From assembly GCF_001593285.1 (NCBI RefSeq), contig NZ_CP012530.1:1-23861 (forward strand): DNA of 23,861 bases, in the 5' to 3' direction. The notes under the pieces are model-generated. The model was not told the origin of the DNA and searched no databases. It saw nothing but the letters and a program-made list of their open reading frames with translations. Positions within the stretch are counted from its first letter, which is position 1. Every line of letters begins with the position of its first letter. The translations under genes and the position numbers were made by a program. Positions 1 through 7,738 of this stretch are shown piece by piece. Source of the DNA: Psychrobacter sp. P2G3 (lineage in GTDB: Bacteria; Pseudomonadota; Gammaproteobacteria; Pseudomonadales; Moraxellaceae).

Positions 1-255
1 TATAAGCTCATATAAGCCGTCTAAGTAGGTTAAAAAAATTTTACCTAGCAACTGTACCAAACGATACTTAGAACCTCATAGCGAGCTTAACAGGCTGTTA
101 TTATCTCTATTTGACTAGGGTTTTGATCTCTCTTTTTAAATTATTTGAAATTACTAGTATTGAATGGATTGCTATATTTACCGGCTTTTTCTTTTGTCAT
201 TCTAATTATTAATAACCAAAAAGGTTTTTAATGTTTTTAAATACTTTTAAAAGCT
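1..255. other. AT-rich leader of the replication origin
   Basis: No open reading frame of convincing quality is seen here. The stretch is AT-rich and directly precedes the inverted repeat and iterons of the repB origin, so it may contain the AT-rich strand-opening part of the origin. It has one weak imperfect hairpin around 26-48 (taggt...accta with an A/T-rich middle). A gctcatat word at 6-13 also occurs in the repeat array near 22928. Assignment to the origin is by position only. Confidence 0.35.
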
Positions 256-304
256 TTTACGTCCTCTGAAAGCCTTGTTATTAGGGGCTTTCAGAGGACG
301 TAAA
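256..304. repeat. 19-bp perfect inverted repeat next to the iterons
   Basis: Arms 256-274 and 286-304 are perfect reverse complements over 19 bp with an 11-base loop. The arms carry the core acgtcctctgaaagcc. The right arm runs directly into the first iteron. Such dyads beside iterons in Rep_3 plasmids can bind Rep as a dimer or form a hairpin. Neither strand has a long T tract after the stem, so a simple terminator is less likely. Confidence 0.75.
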
Positions 305-396
305 GCAACGTTTACCCTGCTATAAAGCAACGTTTACCCTGCTATAAAGCAACGTTTACCCTGCTATAAAGCAACGTTTACCCTGATTAAAGCAAC
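301..396 (+). repeat. oriV: Four 22-bp iterons plus a partial copy: likely oriV
   Basis: Four tandem direct copies lie at 301-322, 323-344, 345-366 and 367-388. The core is taaagcaacgtttaccctg. The first three copies are identical and the fourth differs only in its last three bases. A truncated copy (taaagcaac) follows at 388-396. Its agcaac also pairs with gttgct at 409-414 to form a short dyad. The array ends about 70 bases before the repB start. Iterons of 19-22 bp directly upstream of a Rep_3 initiator gene are the classic theta origin, where Rep monomers bind and control copy number. Confidence 0.9.
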
Positions 397-466
397 TAAT
401 TATTAATTGTTGCTTATTCGGGTTTTGTATGTGACTATCTAATGAATATAAAATTTAGAGGTTTCT

Positions 467-1396
467 ATGAAGTTAGTTGTTAAAGATAACTCATTGATTA
501 ACGCTAGTTACTCGCTTGGCTTAGTTGAGCAAAGAATAATGTTGCTTGCAATCGTTGAAGCTAGAGAAACGGGGCAAGGTATTGATACAGACACGTTTTT
601 AGAAGTCCATGCTCAGCATTACGCAGATCGTTTCGATATTGATGTAAACAATGCTTATTCCATGCTTTCAGAAGCTACACAAACCCTTTTTAATAGACAG
701 GTAACTTACACTGTACATGATGAAAAACGTAATAAACCTGAAAAAAGGGTAGTGCGTTGGGTAAGTGGTATTTCTTATGTCGAAGGGGCAGGAGTAGTGA
801 AATTACGCTTTGCTCCTGAAGTAGTGCCTCTCATTACTCGTTTGGAAAAGAATTTCACCAGCTATGAGCTTGAGCAGGTGAAAAGTCTAAATACCTATGC
901 AACAAGGCTATATGAGATTTTAGTAAGCTGGAGAAGTGTTGGGAAAGTTACGATAACCCTTGAAGAGTTACGCAATAACTTAGGCTTAATTGATGAATAT
1001 TCTAGGTTAGAGGCTTTCAAAAGACGGGTTTTAGATTTGGCAATCACTCAAATCAATCAACACACTGATATTACTGCTGAATATGAACAGCACAAGCAAG
1101 GACGTGTCATTACAGGCTTTACATTTAAGTTCAAAGTAAAGAAAGATAAAGTAAAAATTACTGCGAAAATTGAGACTGATAAAAGCGATATGTTTACCGT
1201 CGAAGGATTGAACGATAAGCAGCTGGGGCGTATCACACGTAACAAGCAGTTCATTGCTGATTATAACCACTTGGTTAGCTCTACTAGTCCAGCAGGACAA
1301 GACCCTAAGGCGTGGGAGTTTGAAATGATTAATCGTCTCAAAAAAGATGCTTCACAGTTTAAGAAGCGTCCTATCAGAGAGTATCTTGATTACTAG
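467..1396 (+). CDS. repB: RepB-type plasmid replication initiator (Rep_3 superfamily)
   Basis: This 309-residue protein should bind the iterons at 301-396 and start theta replication. The N-terminal pattern, KDNSLINASYSLGLVEQR at about 6-23, is the typical opening of the first winged-helix domain of Rep_3 proteins. The second winged-helix region is seen at about 143-175 (YATRLYEILVSW followed by VTITLEELRNNLGL). The tail after about 220 is lysine-rich and basic. The ATG at 467 has a good ribosome binding site (agagg at 457-461). Length is normal for the family. The iterons immediately upstream support the call and suggest autoregulation. No second replicon-type initiator is seen in the window. 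The species-level Rep group cannot be named from sequence reading alone. Confidence 0.93.
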   Translation: MKLVVKDNSLINASYSLGLVEQRIMLLAIVEARETGQGIDTDTFLEVHAQHYADRFDIDVNNAYSMLSEATQTLFNRQVTYTVHDEKRNKPEKRVVRWVSGISYVEGAGVVKLRFAPEVVPLITRLEKNFTSYELEQVKSLNTYATRLYEILVSWRSVGKVTITLEELRNNLGLIDEYSRLEAFKRRVLDLAITQINQHTDITAEYEQHKQGRVITGFTFKFKVKKDKVKITAKIETDKSDMFTVEGLNDKQLGRITRNKQFIADYNHLVSSTSPAGQDPKAWEFEMINRLKKDASQFKKRPIREYLDY

Positions 1397-1737
1397 GGCT
1401 TATGAGTGCGTTTGATCGGTTCGGTTCCCTAGTGAGGACTTGAATATCAAGCTGCAAGCTATTGATGTCAGTAGTCAAAATACTCATAGCAGCTCAGTGT
1501 ACATAGCAGTGTACCTTTCAAGATGAAATGGCGGCATATCCATCTTTTTAATTAGTCGCTGTACCTATTAAATATAAGATCGCCTTTAATGAAGGCTTAC
1601 CTCCCAGTTGTCACTAAACAGATTGGCTTTAGGAATAAAAAAATCTTACTCTAACATAGATATCAGTTTCACAAAGGAATGTATCTTGTTAGCACAGCGT
1701 TCATTTTTATTAGTTCATACATGATTGTCTCTCATAC
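1397..1737. other. Gene-free stretch between repB and lgt
   Basis: This stretch holds no credible gene. It has short dyads (cttgaatatcaag near 1439) and a twice-used word, cagtgtac, near 1494 and 1508. Neither repB nor the convergent lgt has a clear intrinsic terminator here. It marks the boundary between the replication module and the cargo block. Confidence 0.5.
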
Positions 1738-2622
1738 CTAATAAGCAGACTGCTTACCCCAATCATAGATACCACGTTTATAAGCGTAAATCAGCATAAT
1801 TAAGCCAGCGATAATCATCGGTGCGCTTAATATTTGTCCTTTGGTCATCCAACCTAAAAGGATAAATCCTTGATCAGCATCTGGCTGACGGAAGAATTCA
1901 ATGATAAAGCGGCTGATACCGTAGCCCAGTAAGAACACGGCAGAAGCGGCCATACGTGGACGCGGCTTTGATGAGTACCACCATAAAAAGATAAATAGCA
2001 GCAGACCTTCGGCGAAGGCTTCATATAGTTGCGATGGATGACGAGGCAGTATGTACTGACCATTAACCTCAATCATTAATTCTTGCAATTGTGGATTGCT
2101 CTGTAATTGCTCCATATCAAAGGCAGCGGCTTGCGGAAAGTAGGTCAGCCAATTATAGCCACCGTCTGATACGCGCCCCCATAGTTCACCATTGATATAA
2201 TTACCGATACGACCAAACAGTAAGCCAGTTGGCACGCAAGGAACGATAAAATCGAATACTTGAAAGGTGGTTTTTTTGTATTTACGCGCAAAGAACCACA
2301 TACCTATCATGACGCCAATAAAGCCGCCGTGGAAAGACATACCGCCTTCCCAAACCTTTAATAGGTATGCGGGGTTTTGTAGTAGCTCGCCGAATTGATA
2401 AAACAGCACATAGCCAATCCGACCGCCTAAAATAACGCCAAGCGCCCCATAAAAGACCAAATCAGACACCATATCGGTGGTCCAATTGTCGCGTTTGGTA
2501 CTACGATACCAAGCCAGACCATAAGCGGCGGCAAATGCCAGCAGGTACATTAAACCATACCAGTTCACTTCTACTGGACCCAAAGACAGCGCAACGGGAT
2601 CATACTGAGGATGAATCATCAT
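1738..2622 (-). CDS. lgt: Lgt, prolipoprotein diacylglyceryl transferase
   Basis: Lgt transfers diacylglycerol from phosphatidylglycerol to the lipobox cysteine of prolipoproteins, the first step of lipoprotein maturation in the inner membrane. The protein is 294 residues with about seven membrane segments. The family signature GRIGNYINGELWGR is at 137-150, with R138 and E146 matching the essential Arg and Glu. FHGG at 97-100 supplies the conserved His, and RHPSQLYE lies at 194-201. The frame can be extended to a TTG at 2718. I choose the ATG at 2622 because MIHPQYDPV is the normal Lgt N-terminus and the extension has no lipoprotein-enzyme features. No strong ribosome binding site is visible before 2622. 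With lnt and lspA it gives the window all three maturation enzymes. It is probably a second copy beside a chromosomal lgt. Confidence 0.93.
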   Translation of the reverse strand: MMIHPQYDPVALSLGPVEVNWYGLMYLLAFAAAYGLAWYRSTKRDNWTTDMVSDLVFYGALGVILGGRIGYVLFYQFGELLQNPAYLLKVWEGGMSFHGGFIGVMIGMWFFARKYKKTTFQVFDFIVPCVPTGLLFGRIGNYINGELWGRVSDGGYNWLTYFPQAAAFDMEQLQSNPQLQELMIEVNGQYILPRHPSQLYEAFAEGLLLFIFLWWYSSKPRPRMAASAVFLLGYGISRFIIEFFRQPDADQGFILLGWMTKGQILSAPMIIAGLIMLIYAYKRGIYDWGKQSAY

Positions 2623-3059
2623 AAAGGTATCATAATTATTGATAATAAAATGTTGGTCATAATAGCAAAATTTGACCCTTGCGAACACGACCGTCTGTTC
2701 AAAACAAAAGAGTGTCAACGATCATAACGTGGTGCTGGAATAAATATTTCGAAGCATCTGTTTGGCTTGCGCGCAGCAAGCGAAAAAAAATTATCCCAGC
2801 AATGTGATATTCTCCCTAAATCTAATCAACCAACTGAGGCGTGAATGCCTTTTATCTTTTTGAATAACCAAAAAACTATGGAGAAAAGTAGATTCGATGC
2901 ATGTCACGAATATGGTCATTTGGTTAGAGATATCTAAAGCATGATAATATCTGAAAGTTTCGTAGAACCGCTTGATCAAGACTTAGAGTCTAAAGCAGCT
3001 GAAACATGAATCCTACAATAAAATTTATGCGGATTAAATTATTATGATTAAGTTTACTA
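2623..3059. other. Gene-free stretch between lgt and lnt
   Basis: No convincing gene is present. A 62-codon minus-strand frame at 2791-2979 begins with TTG, has no ribosome binding site and matches no family I know. A hairpin at 2765-2781 (gcttgc/gcaagc) lies beside an A run, but its polarity is wrong for a terminator on either strand. The 437-base gap means lgt and lnt are probably not tightly co-transcribed. The lgt promoter should lie here, but I cannot place it with confidence. Confidence 0.5.
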
Positions 3060-4628
3060 TTACCCTCGTCTTCTAAGTGTGGTTAGACCTTTGCCAAAAT
3101 AGCTCAGTAGTAATAGCAGCGCTATTATTATCAAGATAGGATAATTTCCCATAAGCATAAAGGGAGTGTTACCAACCCGTGCCTGTATCTCACCACGTAG
3201 TACAGTACGCTCAAACTGCGGTGCGCGTTTTACAATACGACCTTTATGGTTAATGATAGCGGTAACACCAGTATTGGTCGCTCGAATAAACCAGCGCCCG
3301 TTCTCAAGAGCGCGCATTTGTACCATTTGCAAATGTTGCAATGGTCCTGCTGAAGTGCCAAACCAGGCATCGTTAGAGACGGTCAACAAAAAGTCAGTAT
3401 CGATTGCATTTTTACGCGTGGTATCTGGATAAGCTACCTCATAACAGATAGCTGTCCCTATATTGTGTCCACGCACCTGTAGCGGTGACTGCTGATCACT
3501 ACCACGACTATAGCTCTTAATATCCTGACTACCGGCCAAACTTGGGAAAATATCGAGCACGCCTTCAAATGGAATATACTCTCCAAAAGGCACCAGACGC
3601 TGCTTCTTGTATAGGCCTTCCGCTTCTACACCTCGAGCAATCACGCTATTGTAAAATGGGGGATACTTATCCGTACTGGCATTGAATGCCGCTTTATCCT
3701 TATAAGGGATACCAGTTATCCATGTCGTATTGGTCGCATTGGCCATTTCTATCATTTCACTAATAAAGCCCGCAGCCTCATCCTGAAACATCGGAATAGA
3801 TGATTCAGGCCACACCACAACATCACGTCCCCACTCAGTGCGCGTTAACTTCGCATAAATCTTTAGCGTTTCTACTTGATATTGAGTCAGCCACTTTATA
3901 TCTTGTGAAATATTACCTTGAATCAATGACACTGACAGATCAGGTGTGCCCTTAGGTTTTGTCCATTGCGGATTGACCAGCCATAATGATGTGCTAATGG
4001 CTAATAACAGTACAGAAACGACGGCATAACTACTGCGCCGAAGCAGTAGCTCTACTAAACTTGCAGCCAATAGTATGGCAACAAAAGAGACGGCAAAAAC
4101 ACCAGCAACGGGTGCTAAGGACGATAACCAATACTCTTCAGTAAATGCATAACCAACAAACAGCCACGGAAAGCCTGTGAATAACCAAGTTTTTAACCAT
4201 TCTTGTAGCACCCAAAGAGCAGCAAATGAAAAGGGTTGTTTGCCTACCATACGGTTAAAGACTAGTGCTAAAAATCCATGAAACAGTCCCATACCGAGAC
4301 CCATCAATGCAATCATAATCAATGCGAGCCACGTTGGAGTATCGCTATAATCATTGATGGCAGTATAGAGCCAAAAGCCGCCGACGCACCATAACCCCAT
4401 ACCGTAAGCTTCACCGATAATAAAAGCGCGACGACCACTCATACTTGGTACCAACAGCGCATATAAAATCGCTGGTGACACTATTGCTAGCGGCCAGAAC
4501 CCATAAGGCGCTAGCGCAAATAAGAAAATAGCCCCTGCAAGCCATGCTGCTACTAGCGTAAACCATAGCGGTAATTGATTTGATTGAGTACTCAAACGCT
4601 TTTGTAGATTAATAGTAGACAGGCGCAT
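3060..4628 (-). CDS. lnt: Lnt, apolipoprotein N-acyltransferase
   Basis: Lnt adds the third acyl chain to the N-terminal cysteine of apolipoproteins, the last maturation step, on the periplasmic face of the inner membrane. The 522-residue protein has about six hydrophobic segments in residues 20-220. A nitrilase-like catalytic domain follows (about 230-480), then a final membrane helix at 495-511. The catalytic triad is present: E275 in VVWPESS, K342 in YKKQRLVPFGE and C395 in GTAICYE. Length is normal. The gene is divergent from the DUF411 lipoprotein gene, with a 239-base shared upstream region, so the enzyme and a probable substrate may be regulated together. Together with Lgt and LspA it completes the pathway within one window. 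Confidence 0.95.
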   Translation of the reverse strand: MRLSTINLQKRLSTQSNQLPLWFTLVAAWLAGAIFLFALAPYGFWPLAIVSPAILYALLVPSMSGRRAFIIGEAYGMGLWCVGGFWLYTAINDYSDTPTWLALIMIALMGLGMGLFHGFLALVFNRMVGKQPFSFAALWVLQEWLKTWLFTGFPWLFVGYAFTEEYWLSSLAPVAGVFAVSFVAILLAASLVELLLRRSSYAVVSVLLLAISTSLWLVNPQWTKPKGTPDLSVSLIQGNISQDIKWLTQYQVETLKIYAKLTRTEWGRDVVVWPESSIPMFQDEAAGFISEMIEMANATNTTWITGIPYKDKAAFNASTDKYPPFYNSVIARGVEAEGLYKKQRLVPFGEYIPFEGVLDIFPSLAGSQDIKSYSRGSDQQSPLQVRGHNIGTAICYEVAYPDTTRKNAIDTDFLLTVSNDAWFGTSAGPLQHLQMVQMRALENGRWFIRATNTGVTAIINHKGRIVKRAPQFERTVLRGEIQARVGNTPFMLMGNYPILIIIALLLLLSYFGKGLTTLRRRG

Positions 4629-4867
4629 CGCAAATTATCCAAAATTATGAGCCTTGAATTTTTAGTCAAAATCCAAAACTCAGATAGACCCGTTAATACT
4701 ACAGGCAGCATTTCAAAATAAAAACTGCTTATGATACCAGTCCGCACTGCTCAATGGATAAATTTACGTACTCCGTTTGATGGGTTATTATGCTACATTA
4801 CCAAACGATATGAAGTGTTACTTGGCCTTCTATAGCTCACAATATTTACAGTACATGAGAGAGCACT
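4629..4867. promoter_or_regulatory. Divergent upstream region of lnt and the DUF411 gene
   Basis: This 239-base AT-rich interval separates two diverging genes and must hold both promoters. A loose dyad (cgtttg near 4777 with caaacg near 4802) lies before the DUF411 gene and could be an operator. I see no MerR-type 19-bp-spacer promoter here, so metal control of these two genes is not shown by the sequence. Confidence 0.35.
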
Positions 4868-5518
4868 ATGACCCCCTTAAAAATAAAATCCAGTCTTATA
4901 TTCAATCGTCATCTGTCTAAGGGGTTGCGTAGTACGTTAGTATTACTTGCCGCCTCATCACTATTTGCTTGTAGCCAACCGAGTAGTGGCGTATCTGATG
5001 CAAGCACAACATCAGTAACAACCGAAAATGCAACAGCTGTCACTTTAAAGGAAGATGAACCAAACGCTAAAAGTGCTCACATGATGACAATGTCAGTAAG
5101 TAAACCAGACCTACTAAAAAACGTCTCAGCCACTGTCTATAAAGATGCCAATTGCGGCTGCTGTAAAGAATGGATAAGTCATGCAGAAGATAATGGTCTA
5201 AGTGCAACCGCGCAAGATGTTGCGGACTTAGCCGTATTTAAAGAGCGCTACAGCGTTCCAAATGAGATGCGTTCTTGCCATACTGTAGTCACTACTGATG
5301 ATTACGTCTTTGAAGGTCATGTACCTGCTAAGTATATGGCGCAGTTTTTAGAAAATCCGCCAGTACAAGCTATGGGTCTTGCCGTACCTGGCATGCCTGT
5401 TGGTAGCCCAGGTATGGAGTATCAAAATAAATTCATGCCCTATCAGGTTATGCAGCTCAATAAAGACGGGACGACCCAAGTTTATGCTGATATCGAATCG
5501 GTAGAGCAGCAATTATAA
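4868..5518 (+). CDS. DUF411-family metal-binding lipoprotein
   Basis: The 216-residue protein begins with a basic stretch and a hydrophobic segment ending in a lipobox, LFAC, with the lipidated cysteine at C35. It should therefore be processed by Lgt, LspA and Lnt. A Ser/Thr-rich linker (36-80) precedes the DUF411 domain, which has ANCGCCKEW at 95-102 (C96, C98, C99), C137-H138 and the family tail GMPVGSPGMEYQ near 175-186. DUF411 proteins are periplasmic or membrane-anchored and often lie beside copper or other heavy-metal genes; the clustered cysteines suggest metal binding. The exact metal is not shown. The start is the ATG at 4868, preceded by a purine-rich gagaga. It is the only clear lipoprotein among the cargo genes, which makes it the natural client of the neighbouring enzymes. 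Confidence 0.88.
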   Translation: MTPLKIKSSLIFNRHLSKGLRSTLVLLAASSLFACSQPSSGVSDASTTSVTTENATAVTLKEDEPNAKSAHMMTMSVSKPDLLKNVSATVYKDANCGCCKEWISHAEDNGLSATAQDVADLAVFKERYSVPNEMRSCHTVVTTDDYVFEGHVPAKYMAQFLENPPVQAMGLAVPGMPVGSPGMEYQNKFMPYQVMQLNKDGTTQVYADIESVEQQL

Positions 5519-6315
5519 TGTGTTAGCAGTTAAGAATACTTTGATTATAGCGTTAGCGTTAAAAGTAAATGAGAAAGGTATAAGACTGTTCTATTACTTA
5601 TAAATTGATTCTTCATCAAAAATCTCATTAGCTATTGAGACTTTAATAGCTAAAATAACTTTGAATTTGTAACTTTTGATGACAATGTAAGCTAATTTAT
5701 CGATTATTTATCCTTAAAATGGATAGATAACTAAGGACTAATACAAGAATATACAGAGTGTATCGAAACAATTACGTAATATTACATAAGCCAGTAGGGA
5801 ATTAACATCTATATTAATATTATAAATTATTATATTATCTTAATAATTAGTTAGACCCTATATAGGGTAATTACTTCATCCAATAAAAAAACGTCCGAGG
5901 GTTAAATCTATAATTTAGATTTAACCCTCGGACGTTTTTTTGCTTATAAAACAGTAGAAATTGTTGTCAATTTAGTCAGCTATATTATGTACATGTTACA
6001 CAAACTTACATTGTAAAATGTGGAATATTAGCAATTTTTTCAACATCAAAAAAGTATTTTTGAGGTTTTTAAGGGTGATGACAGGCTAAACAGCCTATGC
6101 TAAAGTCGGCTTTATGTTTTGGTCAGCAGCTTGATTTGCAACAGCTTCGTAAGACTTCAATGATGCTGTGATCGCCAATAATCATTTTTTATATGAATAA
6201 TATGCAGCAGAAGTATCAGTCACTATGACGTATATATACTTGAGTTGTTGAAATTTAATTGACTGCGCTGTTGTTGATAACAGACCATTTTGAATTAACC
6301 GTAGGTATTAGATTT
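5519..6315. other. Long AT-rich gene-free stretch with a strong terminator
   Basis: About 800 bases without a credible gene. It contains a 9-bp-stem dyad (5628-5636 with 5645-5653), the 14-bp palindrome accctatatagggt (5855-5868), and the strong bidirectional terminator listed separately. The final part (about 6060-6315) is the upstream region of the CHAP-domain gene. The stretch may be a junction between two joined segments, but I see no insertion-sequence remnant. Confidence 0.5.
5885..5941. terminator. Perfect bidirectional intrinsic terminator
   Basis: Arms 5885-5909 and 5917-5941 are perfect reverse complements over 25 bp with a 7-base loop (ataattt). The stem has a GC-rich lower part (cgtccgaggg) flanked by 7 A and 7 T residues, so it works as a Rho-independent terminator on both strands. 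It insulates the DUF411 gene from the CHAP-domain gene. Confidence 0.9.
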
Positions 6316-7038
6316 ATGAAACAGGCTTTATTGATTTTGTCAGTACTGGGTATGGGCATAGCACAAACGAGTGGTGCTGCTATCACAATCTCTCAAACAA
6401 ATAATACCATCACCAATACTTCTGTGGCATCAAACTACGGTTCATCAAAAAACATCTATAGCACTAGCAGTGGTTCTTATGTTTCTAATAATGATGAAAT
6501 CAGTCAAGCAATTAGCAACCTAAGTGCGCAGGCCAAGCAAAAAGAGAATCAGCTTTCATCGCTGAACAGCCGCTTATACGCTGAAAAACAACAGCAGCAA
6601 GTCAATACAGTTCCTGATAGCAATTCAGCCCCCGCTATCGCTGCTGCTCGTGCTTCACGAGTGGCTCTATCTGGTAGCTCTGGATATTGTGCCCGTTACG
6701 TACGTAAAGCACTACAATCAGCAGGTTATGAGTTTACCCCGAATCCTTCAGCCTATCAGTACGCCACTCGTGGCACGCTTGATAAAGCAGGTTTTAGCAA
6801 AATTAGCAATGATATGCCAACCCAAGTAGGTGATGTTATTGTCTATGATCGCTCATCAAAGCGTCCACATGGCCATATTCAAATCTTTGATGGCAAAGAT
6901 TGGATTTCTGATTTCCGTCAGAACAGTATCAGTCCATACAGTGGTGTCTATGCTTATACCACATGGCGCGATTCAAAATACGTGGATGACGCATCCGCAT
7001 CAGATCGAAATATCTACCTTGCTATGAATGATAAATAA
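6316..7038 (+). CDS. Secreted CHAP-domain (cysteine peptidase/amidase) protein
   Basis: The 240-residue protein has a signal peptide (about 1-20, ending TSGA) and an Asn/Ser/Thr-rich segment (21-60). A short coiled-coil-like stretch follows (about 60-96, Gln/Lys-rich), then a C-terminal CHAP domain (about 118-225). The catalytic cysteine is C125 in GYCARYV and the histidine is most likely H187 in PHGHIQIF. CHAP domains cleave peptidoglycan peptides or amide bonds. The protein probably acts on the cell wall in the periplasm. The frame can be read from a TTG at 6259, but the ATG at 6316 begins a perfect signal peptide and has a weak taggt upstream. A terminator follows at 7078. Its link to the metal and lipoprotein genes is positional only; it could be a cell-wall remodelling factor or a lysis-like protein. 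Confidence 0.85.
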   Translation: MKQALLILSVLGMGIAQTSGAAITISQTNNTITNTSVASNYGSSKNIYSTSSGSYVSNNDEISQAISNLSAQAKQKENQLSSLNSRLYAEKQQQQVNTVPDSNSAPAIAAARASRVALSGSSGYCARYVRKALQSAGYEFTPNPSAYQYATRGTLDKAGFSKISNDMPTQVGDVIVYDRSSKRPHGHIQIFDGKDWISDFRQNSISPYSGVYAYTTWRDSKYVDDASASDRNIYLAMNDK

Positions 7039-7077
7039 GACCTGATAAGTCAGCACAACATAGTTATTGTTTCCTCC

Positions 7078-7116
7078 AACCCAGTAGTGGTATTACTATC
7101 ATTGCTGGGTTTTTTT
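7078..7116 (+). terminator. Intrinsic terminator after the CHAP gene
   Basis: Stem aacccag (7078-7084) pairs with ctgggtt (7105-7111), with a further small stem (tagt/acta) in the loop, and is followed by a run of T to 7116. It ends the CHAP-gene transcript before the convergent regulator gene. Confidence 0.75.
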
Positions 7117-7185
7117 GTGCTTAACATCAGGGCGTATTTAACCTTTCATGATTTGATCATTCAGAAATAGACACTACTGATATCA

Positions 7186-7596
7186 TTACTCATGACAAGA
7201 ATTATCGGCAAGAGCTTTTAATATCCCACATGATACGGCTGGTGCACTACTTGCACATTTCTGGCGCAAAACAGTCAAGTGCTGCTTTAAGTGCATCAGT
7301 TTTTCCATTCGTATTTCTACAGCATAAATTTGCTTATCTAGTAATAAGTTCACATCACCACAGTCTTTATCAGGTTCCTCCCAGTATTCAAGTAAGATTC
7401 TTACTTCGTCTAAAGCCATGTCAAGCGTACGGCAGTGTAGGATAAATTGTAGACGCTCAATGTGCTCTTCATTATATAAACGATAATTCCCTGCGCTGCG
7501 AGAAGGCTCAGGTAATAAGTGCTCCTTTTCGTAATGGCGAATGGTTTCCACTGTGGCACCTGTGCGTTTAGCGAGCTCACCAATTTTGATTGTCAT
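7186..7596 (-). CDS. MerR-family heavy-metal regulator of PbrR/CadR type
   Basis: The 136-residue protein starts with the MerR winged helix-turn-helix (IGELAKRTGATVETIRHYE at 5-23), followed by a dimerisation helix (about 80-110) and a C-terminal metal site. Cysteines C79, C114 and C123, plus a terminal C134-H135, fit the Cd/Pb group. The C79-C114 gap of 35 is shared by CadR and PbrR. As I recall the families, the 9-residue step from C114 to C123 matches PbrR (C113/C122) better than CadR (C112/C119). There is no His-rich tail as in CadR. The gene is divergent from the P-type ATPase. The protein should bind the 19-bp-spacer promoter at 7683-7713 and activate the ATPase when loaded with metal, by DNA untwisting. 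Whether Pb, Cd or Zn is preferred cannot be settled by reading. Confidence 0.88.
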   Translation of the reverse strand: MTIKIGELAKRTGATVETIRHYEKEHLLPEPSRSAGNYRLYNEEHIERLQFILHCRTLDMALDEVRILLEYWEEPDKDCGDVNLLLDKQIYAVEIRMEKLMHLKQHLTVLRQKCASSAPAVSCGILKALADNSCHE

Positions 7597-7682
7597 AACA
7601 ACCTCTATGATTTAAATGATTAAAGTGGCTGTAAAGACTGGCGCTAGATAAATTAAAATTACGAAACTGTAGATAAATAACC

Positions 7683-7713
7683 TTGACTCTAAAGCCACTA
7701 GAGGGTTCATAAT
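7683..7713 (+). promoter_or_regulatory. MerR-type promoter/operator of the P-type ATPase gene
   Basis: A -35 TTGACT (7683-7688) and -10 CATAAT (7708-7713) are separated by 19 bp, the long spacer typical of MerR-controlled promoters. The dyad ctcta (7687-7691) / tagag (7699-7703) lies in the spacer. The operator resembles the pbrA operator as I remember it (ACTCTA...TAGAGGGT). The ATPase start follows 26 bases later. Confidence 0.88.
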
Positions 7714-7738
7714 ATCATTATTCAAAGGGTAAATTATT

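Noticed and set aside
301..396. Short tandem repeats resembling a small CRISPR array
   Set aside because: The copies are directly abutting with no unique spacers and lie before repB, so they are iterons.
2765..2790. Hairpin beside an A run as a possible terminator
   Set aside because: On the plus strand the stem is followed by A, and on the minus strand the T run precedes the stem, so the polarity is wrong.
2791..2979. 62-codon minus-strand frame between lgt and lnt
   Set aside because: It starts with TTG, has no ribosome binding site and shows no recognisable motif.
3166..3432. 88-codon plus-strand frame antisense to lnt
   Set aside because: It lies wholly inside the catalytic domain of lnt, which is strongly supported; it is a shadow frame.
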